DNA from: Alteromonadaceae bacterium Bs31
Lineage (GTDB): Bacteria > Pseudomonadota > Gammaproteobacteria > Pseudomonadales > Cellvibrionaceae
Direction of reading: 5' to 3'
Length of the DNA: 64,000 bases
Assembly: GCA_900177435.1 (NCBI GenBank)
Contig: FXAI01000014.1
Coordinates: 57,471 to 121,470 of the forward strand
Part shown: piece after piece, positions 1 through 9,490 of the stretch
Layout of the letters: every line of letters begins with the position of its first letter
Numbering within the stretch: position 1 is the stretch's first letter
Made by a program: the position numbers and the translations under genes
Notes under the pieces: model-generated
Told to the model about the DNA's origin: nothing
The model's input: the letters and a program-made list of their open reading frames with translations, nothing else
Databases searched by the model: none

Positions 1-2
1 GT

Positions 3-95
3 TTGGGCGAGGTGGTGGATTGGTCACACCCTGATGTCACTCGCGCAAGTAATGATGATGTTCAAGCTTATGTAAGAAATCCGGTGGGGGCGTAA
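3..95 (+). CDS. C-terminal end of an upstream pil/chp operon gene (partial)
   Basis: An open frame enters from the left edge and stops with TAA seven bases before the chpA start. Only about 30 residues are visible, beginning LGEVVDWSHP and ending VRNPVGA. In related gammaproteobacteria the gene directly before chpA is the pilus chemoreceptor pilJ or the methyltransferase pilK, so this is probably the tail of one of those. The fragment has no diagnostic motif, so the identity is context only. Confidence 0.5.
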   Translation: MGEVVDWSHPDVTRASNDDVQAYVRNPVGA

Positions 96-102
96 TCCAT
101 CT

Positions 103-3100
103 ATGGCGGATAAACGAAATTTCGCGGCATTGGATTGGGTCATCACTGAGATCGATGAAACCCTTAAAGATGCACGGCAGGCTCTCGAGGCTTATGTAGA
201 AGATACTAAAGACTCTACTCGCATCCGGTTTTGCTTAACGCATATCCATCAGGTGCACGGCAGTTTGCAAATGGTGGAGTTCCATGGTGCTTCGCTGTTG
301 GCAGAAGAAATGGAGCACCTTGCTCAAGCGCTGATGGAAGGCAAGGTGACCAGTGCTCCAGAAGCCCAGGAAGTGCTGATGCGCTCGCTGCTGCAATTGC
401 CGAGTTATCTTGAGCATGTTAAGTCGCAAAAAGAAGATAACCCTGGTGTAGTGTTGCCGCTGCTCAACGATCTGCGCGCGGTGCGCAACCAGAGCTATCT
501 CAGCGAAACTAATTTATTTTCTCCCAATCTGCAGTTGGTCAAAGAGCTTTATGGCTCGCGCCACCCTATCACCCAGGATAAAGCCAAACTCGCTCAAGTA
601 CTTAAAAAATTGCGGGAGATGTACCAATTTGCTGCCGCCAGCGTGTTGCGAGGTATTAAGGTAGAAGAGAATCTCAATTACCTCGATAAGGTTTTCAGTC
701 GCATGGAGGCCCTCACTCAGGGCACCGCTTGCTACCCACTTTGGGAAATTTCGGCAGCACTGGTTGAAGGTTTATTGCGAGATGATATCGAGCTGAGTGT
801 TGCTGTGCGTGGTTTACTGCGGCATTTGGCAAGGGAACTGCGTGTGCTGGGCGAAAATGCTCCGGGCGCGCTGGATTTTATGCCCCGTGAGAGCCTGCTC
901 AAAAACCTTTTGTACTACATTACCCGAGCTGAGGGCGGTGGCAAGAAAGTCAACCGAGTGAAACAGCGCTATCAGTTAGCCGAGGCCCTGCTTGACGGGG
1001 TAATCATCGGAGACGATGGTGAGGGCGACACTCTTTCTGCGCCGGACCCTGAAGCTATTCGTTCTGTTGTGGTCGCGCTCAGCGACGAAATTAATTCTAT
1101 CAAGCATGTGCTTGATTTATCCGTATCCGGCCATGGCGAACCTGAAGACCTGAAAGAAGTTTTGCCCATCGTTAAGCGAGTGGCAGACACCCTTGCAGTG
1201 CTCGGTATTGGTGAGCTTCGTAAAAAGGTTAACCAGCAGGCCGAAGTACTTGAAGAGCTCAGCCAGCAAAATAGTTTCGATGAGGCCCGCTTGCTTGACG
1301 TGGCAGGTAAAATAGTCGAGATAGAGCATCGCCTTGAAGCTATATCGAAAGTGGTCGGTACCAATCGCGATTTGTCCAGCGTTGATGAGCGCGAGATCGA
1401 GATTGACCAGGCCAAAGTCACTGTTATTAAAGAATGTCAGCACGGCCTGGAACAAGCAAAAGACGCTATCGTCGAGTACATCTCATCGAAATGGGATCGC
1501 AGTCATCTGCTTAATGTCGGTAGCTTGCTGCATGATATTCGCGGTGGCCTGGACATGATTCCACTGGCGCGACCAGCAGCTATACTGGAATCCTGCGCAG
1601 CTTACATTCAGCACGAACTGCTGGAAAAGGAAGAGCAGCCCAGTTGGCAAGCACTCGATACCCTTGCCGATGCAATCGCCAGCGTTGAATACTTCCTTGA
1701 GCGCTTGTTAGGCGATATGGAGGAGGAGACGGACTCCCTGCTCGATGTAGCAGAATCGAGTGTAGCTTCATTGGGCTACCCAATGAGCCCCCCTGGCTCA
1801 ACTGCTTCATCTGCGCCGCAGAGCCCGCAGCCGCATATTGACGAGCCAGCGGATACAGCGGATAACGTTGTTCCTCTTACTCAGGAAGCAGGTGCTGGTG
1901 ATGCCACGCTAATTGCCGCTCCAGAAGAAGCTGCAAATGCTGAGCAAGACCTTTTGCCTCAAGAGTCTGCTGAAGAAGATTTTGTTCTCGAGGAGCCAAT
2001 CCTCGCAGAGCCAGAACCGCTGGTCAAAGAACCTCTCCTGACTGCCGCCGTATCGCTCTCGCTTGATTCAATATCCGTGGATGAAGACGGTGAAGAGAGC
2101 GATATCGATGATGAAATTATTGAGATCTTTATCGAAGAAGCGGGCGAAGTAAAAGAAACGCTCGAGGAATATCACCCGCAGTGGAAGGCCAATCAGCAGG
2201 ATCAAGATTCCCTGGTGGTTGTTCGCCGTGCCTTCCATACCCTTAAGGGCAGTGGCCGTATGGTCGAGGCCTTCGATATTGGTGAGCTGGCCTGGTCAGT
2301 GGAGAATATGCTTAACCGTGTGATTGATCGCACGGTGCGTGTCGACTTGGCTCATGCGCATATAATTGAGCTGGTACTGCACCTACTGCCCGAGTTAATT
2401 TCTGCCTTTGCTAACAAAAAAGCGAACCCACAGAAGGCGCTGAGTGAACAATACATGGCATGGGCCCATGCCATGTCAGAAGGTAATATCCCTGATGAGC
2501 TTGCTGGCGTACCCGATGGTGAAAGTGTACCAAAGCCAGATCTGAGCGCTGCTTCAGCACCCGCTGGCGGAGCAGACGAAGCTCGCGAGCAAGCAGCTAC
2601 TGTTGAGCACGCAGAGCAACCTGTCGCGGCCAATGAAGCATACGAGGCGGGGCTGGATGAAGAAACTCTGGTGCTTTGGGATATTTTCTCCTCCGAAGCA
2701 AAAAGCCATTTGGCTACCATGGAAGCTTTTATTGCCCAAATGGAGGCGGATGCACCGATCTATTCTCCTCCCTCCGATGATTTTCAGCGCGCGTTACATA
2801 CCCTAAAAGGTAGTGCGAAGATGGCTCAGGTTACGCCGATCGCTGCAATGGCAGAGCCTTTGGAAGCCTTTGCCAAAGAGCTGGTCAGCTATCAGGTTGA
2901 TATCAACAACGATATTCTCCAGCTCTACAGAGACGCTGTCGCCTATACCCGTGAGGCCCTGGATCAAATAGCGGCCCGGCAGCCAGTGGAAATTGCTCGG
3001 CTCAGTCAATTCCTTGCCAGAGAGGCAGAGCTTCGAGAATTGGCGGTGGGCCATTTAATTCGCCTCAAAGAGCAGCAGCAAAACGTTCAAAACCAAGTAG

Positions 3101-6100
3101 ACCCTCGTTTACTCTCCATTTTTATGGCTGAGGAAATGAATCTGCTGTTGGATGCAGATCAGCTGATCGAGGGTTGGCAGAACACCGGGTCCAATGACGG
3201 AAACCTTGAACCGGTAATGCAGGAATTGAGCACGCTGGAGGCTGGCGCACAGCAGGCCAACCTGCCCGATATGGCTGGTCTTAGCGCGCAATTGCGCACG
3301 CTGTATCAGCAAAGTCAAAACGGTCAGCAAGAGATCAATGAAGACTTCTTCAGCCTGCTGGGTGCCGGTCACAATGCCCTGCTTGATATGATAGATGCTG
3401 TGGCTGCTGGTCAGAACGTGGCCCCTCCTCCGGAAGAAATTACCTCTGCGCTCGCATCCCTTATTCACAGTGGTACCTTGTTACCCGAGATACAGCTGGA
3501 CGTGCAAGCTGCCGAAACTGAAACGCTGGTGGATGCGGCTGCAAATGATTTTGAGCCCGCAGATGAGACAGACAGTGAATTTGAGTTAATCGAAGAGCCC
3601 GAGTTGGAAGCTGTGGCATCGGGTGTAGATTTTGAGCTGGTGGAAGAACCCGCCGATGGCCTTATTGAACCGATGGAGCTGGAAGGTGAGCATAGCTTCG
3701 ATAACCTTAGCCCGGAACAGGCCGGTCTGGAACAAATAGATATTGACAGCTTCGGGCAGAACGTCGATCAGGGTTTTGAGCTGGTTGAAGAGCTGGCTGA
3801 TGATTCCGCCGATTTTGGTCTGGAAATCCTGGGGACCGAAGACCTTGGCGCAGAAGAGCTACTAACTCACGACGACAGTGCTGATGAAGCCGTTGATGAG
3901 CAGTTTGATGTTGAGCAGGCCGTTCACGCTGAATCTGTTACAGAGCAGGAGCTGCTTGTAGAGGACCTGCCACAGCAAGACCATGTGTCAGATGCCTCTG
4001 AGCAAGCAAGCTCCGTTCATGAGCCGCTGGAAACAGAGCAGGAAAGCTTGAGTGCTGGCACCTTTGAGCAAGTTCAAGAAGAGCCGCATCAGCCTCAAAC
4101 TCCCGATACTCAAGAGGCTGAGCCCCAGCGTGGCGAGGCTATTGCCGGCTTACTCGATACCATTGATGTTAACGATCCTGATTTCGACGAAGATATTATT
4201 GAGGTGTTCCTGGAAGAAGCCGACGAGCTTATTGAAGAGCTTGACGAAGCTGTTCACTCCTGGGAGACCGACTGGGTAAATGTTGAGAACCCGGAACAAA
4301 TTAAGCGTGTACTCCATACGTTAAAAGGTGGCGCACGGCTATCGGGAATGGCAAACCTTGGTGAGCTCACCCACGAGTATGAGAGCTTCCTGATCGCTTC
4401 CGATTTAAATGACGTTGACGATGCATTCTTTGAGCGCATGCACGACTACCAGGACAAGGTTCTCAGTGGTGTGAGAGCAATACAGGCCTATATGGCCGGA
4501 GATGCTTCAGCGCCTCAGGAACCACAGCCGGAGCCTTCTGCCGCGCAAGTTGCTGAGCCTGCTTCGGAACCAGGAGCAATGCCTGAGGCCCCAGAGCCGC
4601 AGACAGAAACCAATGTGCTTCCCTTCGCACCGAAGCCTCGCGATCCTGGAGCCGAGCCGGGCCAGTTCACTATGCCTGAGGTAAAACCGGGCAATGGGCA
4701 GCAGCAGACCGCAGTGCGCAAGCACGCTGGACCTCAAGAGGTCGTTAAGGTAAATGCCGACTTACTTGAAGAGCTGGTGAACCTCGCGGGCGAAACCTCC
4801 ATTTCCCGCGCTCGAATCGAGCAACAGGTCAGTGATTTTGGCCAGGCCCTGGACGATATTGATTCAACCATCTCTCGCTTGCAGGAGCAGCTGCGGCGCT
4901 TGGATATCGAAACCGAAGCGCAGGTGATATTCCGCCAGGAGCAAATGGCGGCGCACGAGGAATTCGACCCTCTGGAAATGGACCGCTATTCCCAGTTGCA
5001 GCAATTGTCCCGTTCGCTAATTGAGTCCGCTTCCGACCTTGTGGATTTGCGACAGACCCTGACAGACAATATTCGCGATACAGAAACTCTACTGTTACAG
5101 CAGTCGCGCATTAATACTACCTTGCAGGAAGGCTTGATGCGTTCGCGTATGGTGCCATTTTCCCGTTTGGTGCCTCGCTTGCGCCGCATTGTGAGGCAGG
5201 TGTCAGCTGAACTCGGCAAGAATGTCAGTTTCGAGTTGGATAATGTTGAAGGCGAATTGGATAGATCTGTACTGGAGCGCATGGTGGCGCCGCTGGAGCA
5301 TATGCTTCGTAACGCGGTAGACCACGGTATTGAATTGCCAGACAGGCGAATCGAACTGGGTAAACCTGAATCCGGTCGAGTGGTGCTCACCCTTGCACGT
5401 GAGGGTGGTGATGTCATCTTGCGTTTGGCTGACGATGGTCGCGGTGTCGACTTACGTCGTGTTCGAGAAAAAGCCGTCGAGCGGGGCTTGATGTCGGCCG
5501 ATGCTGAGCTTAGTGATTTCGATGTTATGCAGTTCGTTCTGCATGCGGGATTCAGTACCGCCGAGACGGTTACACAGATTTCCGGTCGCGGTGTGGGAAT
5601 GGACGTTGTCTCCTCAGAGATTAAAGCCATTGGCGGTTCCGTTCTGATTAATTCTGAGTGGGGCAAAGGCACAGAAATTGTTGTTCGTCTACCGTTTACT
5701 GTGTCGGTAAACCGGGCACTCATGGTGGAAATGGGCCCCGATCTCTATGCTATTCCGCTCAACACCATTGAAGGTATTGTGCGGGTAAGCCCCTTTGAGT
5801 TAGAGCACTACTATGCGAATACGGAAGCTCGTTTTGAGTACGCTGGCGATAACTACCAGGTGCGCTACCTGGGCACAATGCTCAACGCCGAGAGCAAACC
5901 CAAGCTTGAAGGTCAGTCGCTTCCTATGCCGGTTCTGCTGGTTCGCAGCGCTGAGAACACCATGGCAATACACGTTGACAACCTGCTTGGCAGCCGCGAG
6001 GTGGTGGTGAAGAGCCTTGGTACGCAATTTAGTGCTGTGCAAGGTTTGTCTGGTGCTACGCTTATGGGAGATGGTAGCGTGGTTGTTATTCTCGACCCCC

Positions 6101-6564
6101 ATGCCTTGGTGCGTAAAGATGTTGCTCTGGCTAAAGTCATAGAAATGCATCCGAGAACCATGCTTCCAGAAGTTGAAGTTCCGGAAGTGGTAACGAAAAC
6201 AGTAATGGTTGTGGATGACTCCGTGACCGTGCGCAAAGTGACCTCTCGCTTCTTGGAGCGCGAAGGTTTCAATGTCATCACTGCAAAAGATGGTGTGGAT
6301 GCTCTACGAATCTTGCAAGACGACATCCCCGATCTAATGTTGCTGGATATAGAAATGCCGCGCATGGATGGTTTTGAGGTGGCGAAAAACATTCGCACGA
6401 CCAGCCGTTGGAAGCATATCCCCATCATTATGATTACCTCTCGAACAGGTGAAAAGCATCGTGAAAGAGCTATGGATCTCGGGGTTAACAAATACCTGGG
6501 TAAGCCTTATCAGGAAGACCTATTGCTTGAGAGCATGAACGAACTTTTCGAGCAGGCAGATTAA
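103..6564 (+). CDS. chpA: ChpA-type hybrid chemotaxis histidine kinase / response regulator of type IV pili
   Basis: A 2153-residue CheA-like kinase that would phosphorylate PilG/PilH-type regulators controlling twitching motility and surface sensing. Three clear Hpt domains carry HTLKG motifs with phospho-acceptor His712, His899 and His1405. Two degenerate Hpt-like segments sit near His49 (HQVHGS) and His477 (HDIRGG), and another near residues 1000-1120 lacks the histidine. Long Glu/Asp/Pro-rich linkers separate the domains. The kinase core follows: dimerisation helices from about 1548, N box at Asn1737 (NAVDHG), G1 at Asp1777-Gly1779 (DDGRG), G2 at Gly1828-Gly1830 (GRGVGMD), a CheW-like domain to about 2015, and a C-terminal receiver with Asp2038/2039, phospho-acceptor Asp2082 and Lys2134. 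The ATG follows the previous gene by seven bases and a G-rich Shine-Dalgarno. P. aeruginosa ChpA has a similar but longer array of Hpt-like domains. Confidence 0.97.
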   Translation: MADKRNFAALDWVITEIDETLKDARQALEAYVEDTKDSTRIRFCLTHIHQVHGSLQMVEFHGASLLAEEMEHLAQALMEGKVTSAPEAQEVLMRSLLQLPSYLEHVKSQKEDNPGVVLPLLNDLRAVRNQSYLSETNLFSPNLQLVKELYGSRHPITQDKAKLAQVLKKLREMYQFAAASVLRGIKVEENLNYLDKVFSRMEALTQGTACYPLWEISAALVEGLLRDDIELSVAVRGLLRHLARELRVLGENAPGALDFMPRESLLKNLLYYITRAEGGGKKVNRVKQRYQLAEALLDGVIIGDDGEGDTLSAPDPEAIRSVVVALSDEINSIKHVLDLSVSGHGEPEDLKEVLPIVKRVADTLAVLGIGELRKKVNQQAEVLEELSQQNSFDEARLLDVAGKIVEIEHRLEAISKVVGTNRDLSSVDEREIEIDQAKVTVIKECQHGLEQAKDAIVEYISSKWDRSHLLNVGSLLHDIRGGLDMIPLARPAAILESCAAYIQHELLEKEEQPSWQALDTLADAIASVEYFLERLLGDMEEETDSLLDVAESSVASLGYPMSPPGSTASSAPQSPQPHIDEPADTADNVVPLTQEAGAGDATLIAAPEEAANAEQDLLPQESAEEDFVLEEPILAEPEPLVKEPLLTAAVSLSLDSISVDEDGEESDIDDEIIEIFIEEAGEVKETLEEYHPQWKANQQDQDSLVVVRRAFHTLKGSGRMVEAFDIGELAWSVENMLNRVIDRTVRVDLAHAHIIELVLHLLPELISAFANKKANPQKALSEQYMAWAHAMSEGNIPDELAGVPDGESVPKPDLSAASAPAGGADEAREQAATVEHAEQPVAANEAYEAGLDEETLVLWDIFSSEAKSHLATMEAFIAQMEADAPIYSPPSDDFQRALHTLKGSAKMAQVTPIAAMAEPLEAFAKELVSYQVDINNDILQLYRDAVAYTREALDQIAARQPVEIARLSQFLAREAELRELAVGHLIRLKEQQQNVQNQVDPRLLSIFMAEEMNLLLDADQLIEGWQNTGSNDGNLEPVMQELSTLEAGAQQANLPDMAGLSAQLRTLYQQSQNGQQEINEDFFSLLGAGHNALLDMIDAVAAGQNVAPPPEEITSALASLIHSGTLLPEIQLDVQAAETETLVDAAANDFEPADETDSEFELIEEPELEAVASGVDFELVEEPADGLIEPMELEGEHSFDNLSPEQAGLEQIDIDSFGQNVDQGFELVEELADDSADFGLEILGTEDLGAEELLTHDDSADEAVDEQFDVEQAVHAESVTEQELLVEDLPQQDHVSDASEQASSVHEPLETEQESLSAGTFEQVQEEPHQPQTPDTQEAEPQRGEAIAGLLDTIDVNDPDFDEDIIEVFLEEADELIEELDEAVHSWETDWVNVENPEQIKRVLHTLKGGARLSGMANLGELTHEYESFLIASDLNDVDDAFFERMHDYQDKVLSGVRAIQAYMAGDASAPQEPQPEPSAAQVAEPASEPGAMPEAPEPQTETNVLPFAPKPRDPGAEPGQFTMPEVKPGNGQQQTAVRKHAGPQEVVKVNADLLEELVNLAGETSISRARIEQQVSDFGQALDDIDSTISRLQEQLRRLDIETEAQVIFRQEQMAAHEEFDPLEMDRYSQLQQLSRSLIESASDLVDLRQTLTDNIRDTETLLLQQSRINTTLQEGLMRSRMVPFSRLVPRLRRIVRQVSAELGKNVSFELDNVEGELDRSVLERMVAPLEHMLRNAVDHGIELPDRRIELGKPESGRVVLTLAREGGDVILRLADDGRGVDLRRVREKAVERGLMSADAELSDFDVMQFVLHAGFSTAETVTQISGRGVGMDVVSSEIKAIGGSVLINSEWGKGTEIVVRLPFTVSVNRALMVEMGPDLYAIPLNTIEGIVRVSPFELEHYYANTEARFEYAGDNYQVRYLGTMLNAESKPKLEGQSLPMPVLLVRSAENTMAIHVDNLLGSREVVVKSLGTQFSAVQGLSGATLMGDGSVVVILDPHALVRKDVALAKVIEMHPRTMLPEVEVPEVVTKTVMVVDDSVTVRKVTSRFLEREGFNVITAKDGVDALRILQDDIPDLMLLDIEMPRMDGFEVAKNIRTTSRWKHIPIIMITSRTGEKHRERAMDLGVNKYLGKPYQEDLLLESMNELFEQAD

Positions 6565-6666
6565 GCTTAGAGCCTTTGGTTGTGCGTTGTATTACCGCTG
6601 TAGAGAGTAAAATTCGCTAACATAGTAAACCGGTAAGTGCGCGAAGAGGGAAGTTTGGAGAACTGA

Positions 6667-6942
6667 ATGAACCATAAGCAAAGCTTAACCTATTTTGCTA
6701 GGGCTCCCTATCGGGGAGCCAAATCGCTCCATTCAACTAGGCAACAGCGAGAGTCTTTTTTTAAGTCTCAAAATCTAAGAGCCTGGATTACGTACCTGGA
6801 ATTTATTTCATCCCTTTTTGTTCCAAGCAAAAACGTGTCTTTGCCCAACCCGGGCGGTGCTCCCTCAGCTGGTGAAAAAAATGCTCATACAATGGCGGTC
6901 TTCTGCAGCTCCAGCACAACGCGATACCAAAAGAGGCCATAG
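6667..6942 (+). CDS. Possible small hypothetical ORF between chpA and chpB
   Basis: A 91-codon frame in the chpA-chpB gap. For: a GGAG ribosome site lies six bases before the ATG, and its stop lies three bases before the TTG start proposed for chpB, an arrangement that would allow translational coupling. Against: the residue composition (many Ser, Arg, Thr and Pro, no recognisable domain) looks non-coding. A hairpin (GGCTCCC at 6702-6708 pairing with GGGAGCC at 6714-6720) sits inside its first codons. It may be a leader or a chance frame. Confidence 0.25.
   Translation: MNHKQSLTYFARAPYRGAKSLHSTRQQRESFFKSQNLRAWITYLEFISSLFVPSKNVSLPNPGGAPSAGEKNAHTMAVFCSSSTTRYQKRP
6702..6720 (+). promoter_or_regulatory. 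Hairpin in the chpA-chpB gap
   Basis: A perfect 7-bp inverted repeat, GGCTCCC and GGGAGCC, with a 5-base loop. No T-run follows, so it is not a canonical terminator. It could stabilise or attenuate the transcript between chpA and chpB. Confidence 0.4.
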
Positions 6943-6945
6943 ATC

Positions 6946-7887
6946 TTGGCTGTTGAGGCGCTAAAATTTGGGCTGCTGGCTGAAACTGCAGCTCAACTTA
7001 ATGATCTGTCTGAGCTGGTAAGTAAATCAGGGCATCAAGTTATGTATGCCACTCAGGCGAGTAAGGGTGCGCTTGAGCAGGTGCCCGACTTAGATGCATG
7101 GGCTGTGCGCCTCGATCTTCAGCATGATAAATCAGCCCTCTTAATCGATAAACTGGAAAGCTTTGAAGTTCCGGTTATTTATGACGATATCGAAAAATAC
7201 GCGGAGCTTGGACAGTCGGAGCGGCTCAAACGCTTTGCTGCAAAAATTCAGTTGTGCGTTAGCGGCAGTGCATCGTCAATTGATGGGTATACAAAAGCAG
7301 ATGAAGTGTGGGTGTTGGCTGCATCCACCGGTGGCCCGGAAGCTGTGTGCCGCTTTTTGAAAACCTTGCCGGAAGTGGCCGGTGTAGCCTTTCTCTACGT
7401 GCAGCATTTAAGCCCGCAAACCAGCAGTACTTTGCACAAAGCATTGATGAGAAGTACCACCTACACTGTACTGGCTTGTGAGCGTTCCCGGCCGATAATG
7501 GAAAAATGCATTTATGTTGTTCCGCCGGAAAATCAAATAGAACTGCATTCGACAGGGGTAATCTCTCCTCTGGCGGATAAATGGCTAGGCCCTTATCAAC
7601 CCAGTATTGACCAGGTGATGGGAAAAGTAGCGCGCAATTTTGGTAAGCGCTGCGGTGCGATTATTTTTTCCGGCATGGGAGATGATGGTGCCGGTAGTTG
7701 CAGTTACATGCGAGGTTCTGGTGGTGTCGTATGGGCGCAATCTCCGCTAAGCTGTGCAGTAGACGCCATGCCCGTTGAAGCAATAAAATCGGGGAACGTA
7801 AGCTATCAGGGCTCACCAGAAAATCTGGCGAGGCAGTTTGTATATGGCAGGCATATACCCAGTAATTTATTTAAAAAATCTTCCTAA
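6946..7887 (+). CDS. chpB: ChpB-like CheB methylesterase
   Basis: A 313-residue protein whose C-terminal half is a CheB methylesterase/deamidase domain. It carries the catalytic triad Ser127 (ASTGGPE), His154 (VQHLSP) and Asp247 (GMGDDGA). It would demethylate the pilus chemoreceptor (PilJ-type) in adaptation of the Chp system. The N-terminal 120 residues resemble a worn receiver fold but show no conserved acidic pair or phospho-acceptor Asp, so activation differs from classical CheB. The TTG start is chosen because AGAGG lies about eight bases upstream and no ATG precedes the conserved region. It sits between chpA and chpC, as in the Pseudomonas chp cluster. Confidence 0.88.
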   Translation: MAVEALKFGLLAETAAQLNDLSELVSKSGHQVMYATQASKGALEQVPDLDAWAVRLDLQHDKSALLIDKLESFEVPVIYDDIEKYAELGQSERLKRFAAKIQLCVSGSASSIDGYTKADEVWVLAASTGGPEAVCRFLKTLPEVAGVAFLYVQHLSPQTSSTLHKALMRSTTYTVLACERSRPIMEKCIYVVPPENQIELHSTGVISPLADKWLGPYQPSIDQVMGKVARNFGKRCGAIIFSGMGDDGAGSCSYMRGSGGVVWAQSPLSCAVDAMPVEAIKSGNVSYQGSPENLARQFVYGRHIPSNLFKKSS

Positions 7888-7914
7888 AATAAAATATTTT
7901 TTTGGACAAACAGT

Positions 7915-8424
7915 ATGAGTGATGACGAGCAGCTCCCAACAGCAGAACAAGAAGATGAATTAAAAGACGGTGAAATAGCCTGTTTACTGGTACCACTTTT
8001 AGACCGCGTACTGCTATTGCCAACCGTAACTGTTGCCGAAATGGCGGCCATGCATCCCGTTGGCTCCATACCCAACGCGCCTAACTGGTTGTTAGGCTTC
8101 TATGAGTGGCGTAGTACGCGCGTTCCAGTTATTGCCTTTGAGGGCATTAATGGAGGGCCGGTAACACCCTTAAACCCGCAAGGGCGTATGGCCGTTATTA
8201 ACAACACCGGCGTTGATTCTCGCCTTTCCTTTGTTGCTATTCCTACTCAGGGCATACCTCGTATGGTGCGTGTGGCCGAAGACGATATTAGTGAAAACAC
8301 CAGCATGGAAAAACGCCCTTTCGATAAAATGGCTGTAAGAGTGGGCATGGAAGAATTCGTCATTCCCGATGTGGCTGCTTTGGAGCAAGCTTGTATTGAT
8401 TCGGGCGTAGTGGTTCAGTCCTGA
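7915..8424 (+). CDS. chpC: ChpC-like CheW-domain protein
   Basis: A 169-residue protein with a CheW-like beta-barrel (residues about 20-150), including the LLVPLLDRVLLLPTV opening strand and the GFYEWRSTRVPVI segment typical of CheW coupling proteins. It would link a chemoreceptor to ChpA. It starts 27 bases after chpB and closes the chp operon, since the next 350 bases hold no gene. The Shine-Dalgarno is weak. The first 25 residues are acidic and poorly conserved. Confidence 0.85.
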   Translation: MSDDEQLPTAEQEDELKDGEIACLLVPLLDRVLLLPTVTVAEMAAMHPVGSIPNAPNWLLGFYEWRSTRVPVIAFEGINGGPVTPLNPQGRMAVINNTGVDSRLSFVAIPTQGIPRMVRVAEDDISENTSMEKRPFDKMAVRVGMEEFVIPDVAALEQACIDSGVVVQS

Positions 8425-8776
8425 CTTCGTTGTACTTTTGACGTAATCGATTAGCCGTCGTTTCTTCGACAGTTATTTGTATACCTACTTACTTTAGGGT
8501 GCAGTGGTCAGCCTTATCTCCGCTCTGTAGATATAGGCTCTTCTTCCCGTTCTCTTTACCTGCTTTATGATGTTTACTTAGCGCCTGTCAGTATGTTTTT
8601 TCCGTTCTTGAGTATCTGCGCAAGCATTTCGATGCAAACTTCGAATTAGTTTCTGACGATGGCATATGAGCATGAGCAGCTGATCTAATCCTCACCAAAC
8701 TAGAAAAAAAATTGTACATTGAGTATATTTACCTGAAATTCAGAGATATAGCTTGGGCTAAAATAGGTTTTGCTCC
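8425..8776. other. Intergenic region, no gene seen
   Basis: An AT-rich gap after chpC. It must carry the promoter of the following gene (A/T-rich tracts around 8700-8745), but no terminator hairpin, operator or RNA gene is convincing. Confidence 0.5.
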
Positions 8777-9481
8777 ATGACGATAAAGCAGATACAGGTA
8801 CTCGCGGTCGCTACACTTTTATTTTTCTCATCAGGAACCATCGCTAAAAAACCCGATAATTCCTACTCCGACAAGCTTTCACCCTTTCCCCTTGGTTCTT
8901 CTATTCTGGTTTTACCAATCAATACCAATCAACTATTACAGGGTATGGAAAAGAAAGACATCGAAGTAGAAATGTTCAAGCAATTGAAGGCCACTGGTGC
9001 AGTTCCAAAAAAGGGAAATATAACAAATTCTGAAGACAGATTTGACTATTTTCTATTAACGTCTGTGCGAGCTTTTGGTGACCCGAAAGTTGATTTGGCG
9101 AAGCAAAAATTCGTCTCTGGGGTAGCTGGTAGTTTTGATCTTGTTATTATTCCTTCTGTGTATGAGACGCAGGGCTTTATGGATGGAGAGTTTATCTCGT
9201 TTGATGGAGCCAGAATTAGAGTTTCGAGTGTTGAAGGTAGGACTGGTAATTGGAGGGGGTCTCAGCGTGGTTTAAGTCTGCGATATGAGGTTTACAGTAA
9301 CGATGGTGCGTGGTTGATGACCCTTCAAGGAGGTATTGCTATGCCTCGGATAGCGACCTTTGCAACAAAGGAGTTCAATCGAAAAGAGTATCTGTTTAAA
9401 AAAAGCTATGATCGAAAATACCTGGCAAAGGGAGTGAAAATAGTAACAAAGCCTTTGAAGAAAAAGTTAAAGTTTAAGTAA
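8777..9481 (+). CDS. Secreted protein of unknown function
   Basis: A 234-residue protein with an N-terminal signal peptide (hydrophobic core VLAVATLLFFSSG, likely cleaved near Ala23). The mature part is mixed alpha/beta without cysteines and ends in a strongly basic tail (KKKLKFK). I do not recognise the family. The segment around residues 44-130 (ILVLPIN, then FDYFLLTSVRAFG, then FDLVIIPSV) has the alternating strand pattern of a periplasmic lipoprotein-like domain. The next gene starts nine bases later, so the two are probably one operon and the products may act together in the envelope. Confidence 0.75.
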   Translation: MTIKQIQVLAVATLLFFSSGTIAKKPDNSYSDKLSPFPLGSSILVLPINTNQLLQGMEKKDIEVEMFKQLKATGAVPKKGNITNSEDRFDYFLLTSVRAFGDPKVDLAKQKFVSGVAGSFDLVIIPSVYETQGFMDGEFISFDGARIRVSSVEGRTGNWRGSQRGLSLRYEVYSNDGAWLMTLQGGIAMPRIATFATKEFNRKEYLFKKSYDRKYLAKGVKIVTKPLKKKLKFK

Positions 9482-9490
9482 TATGTTGCT

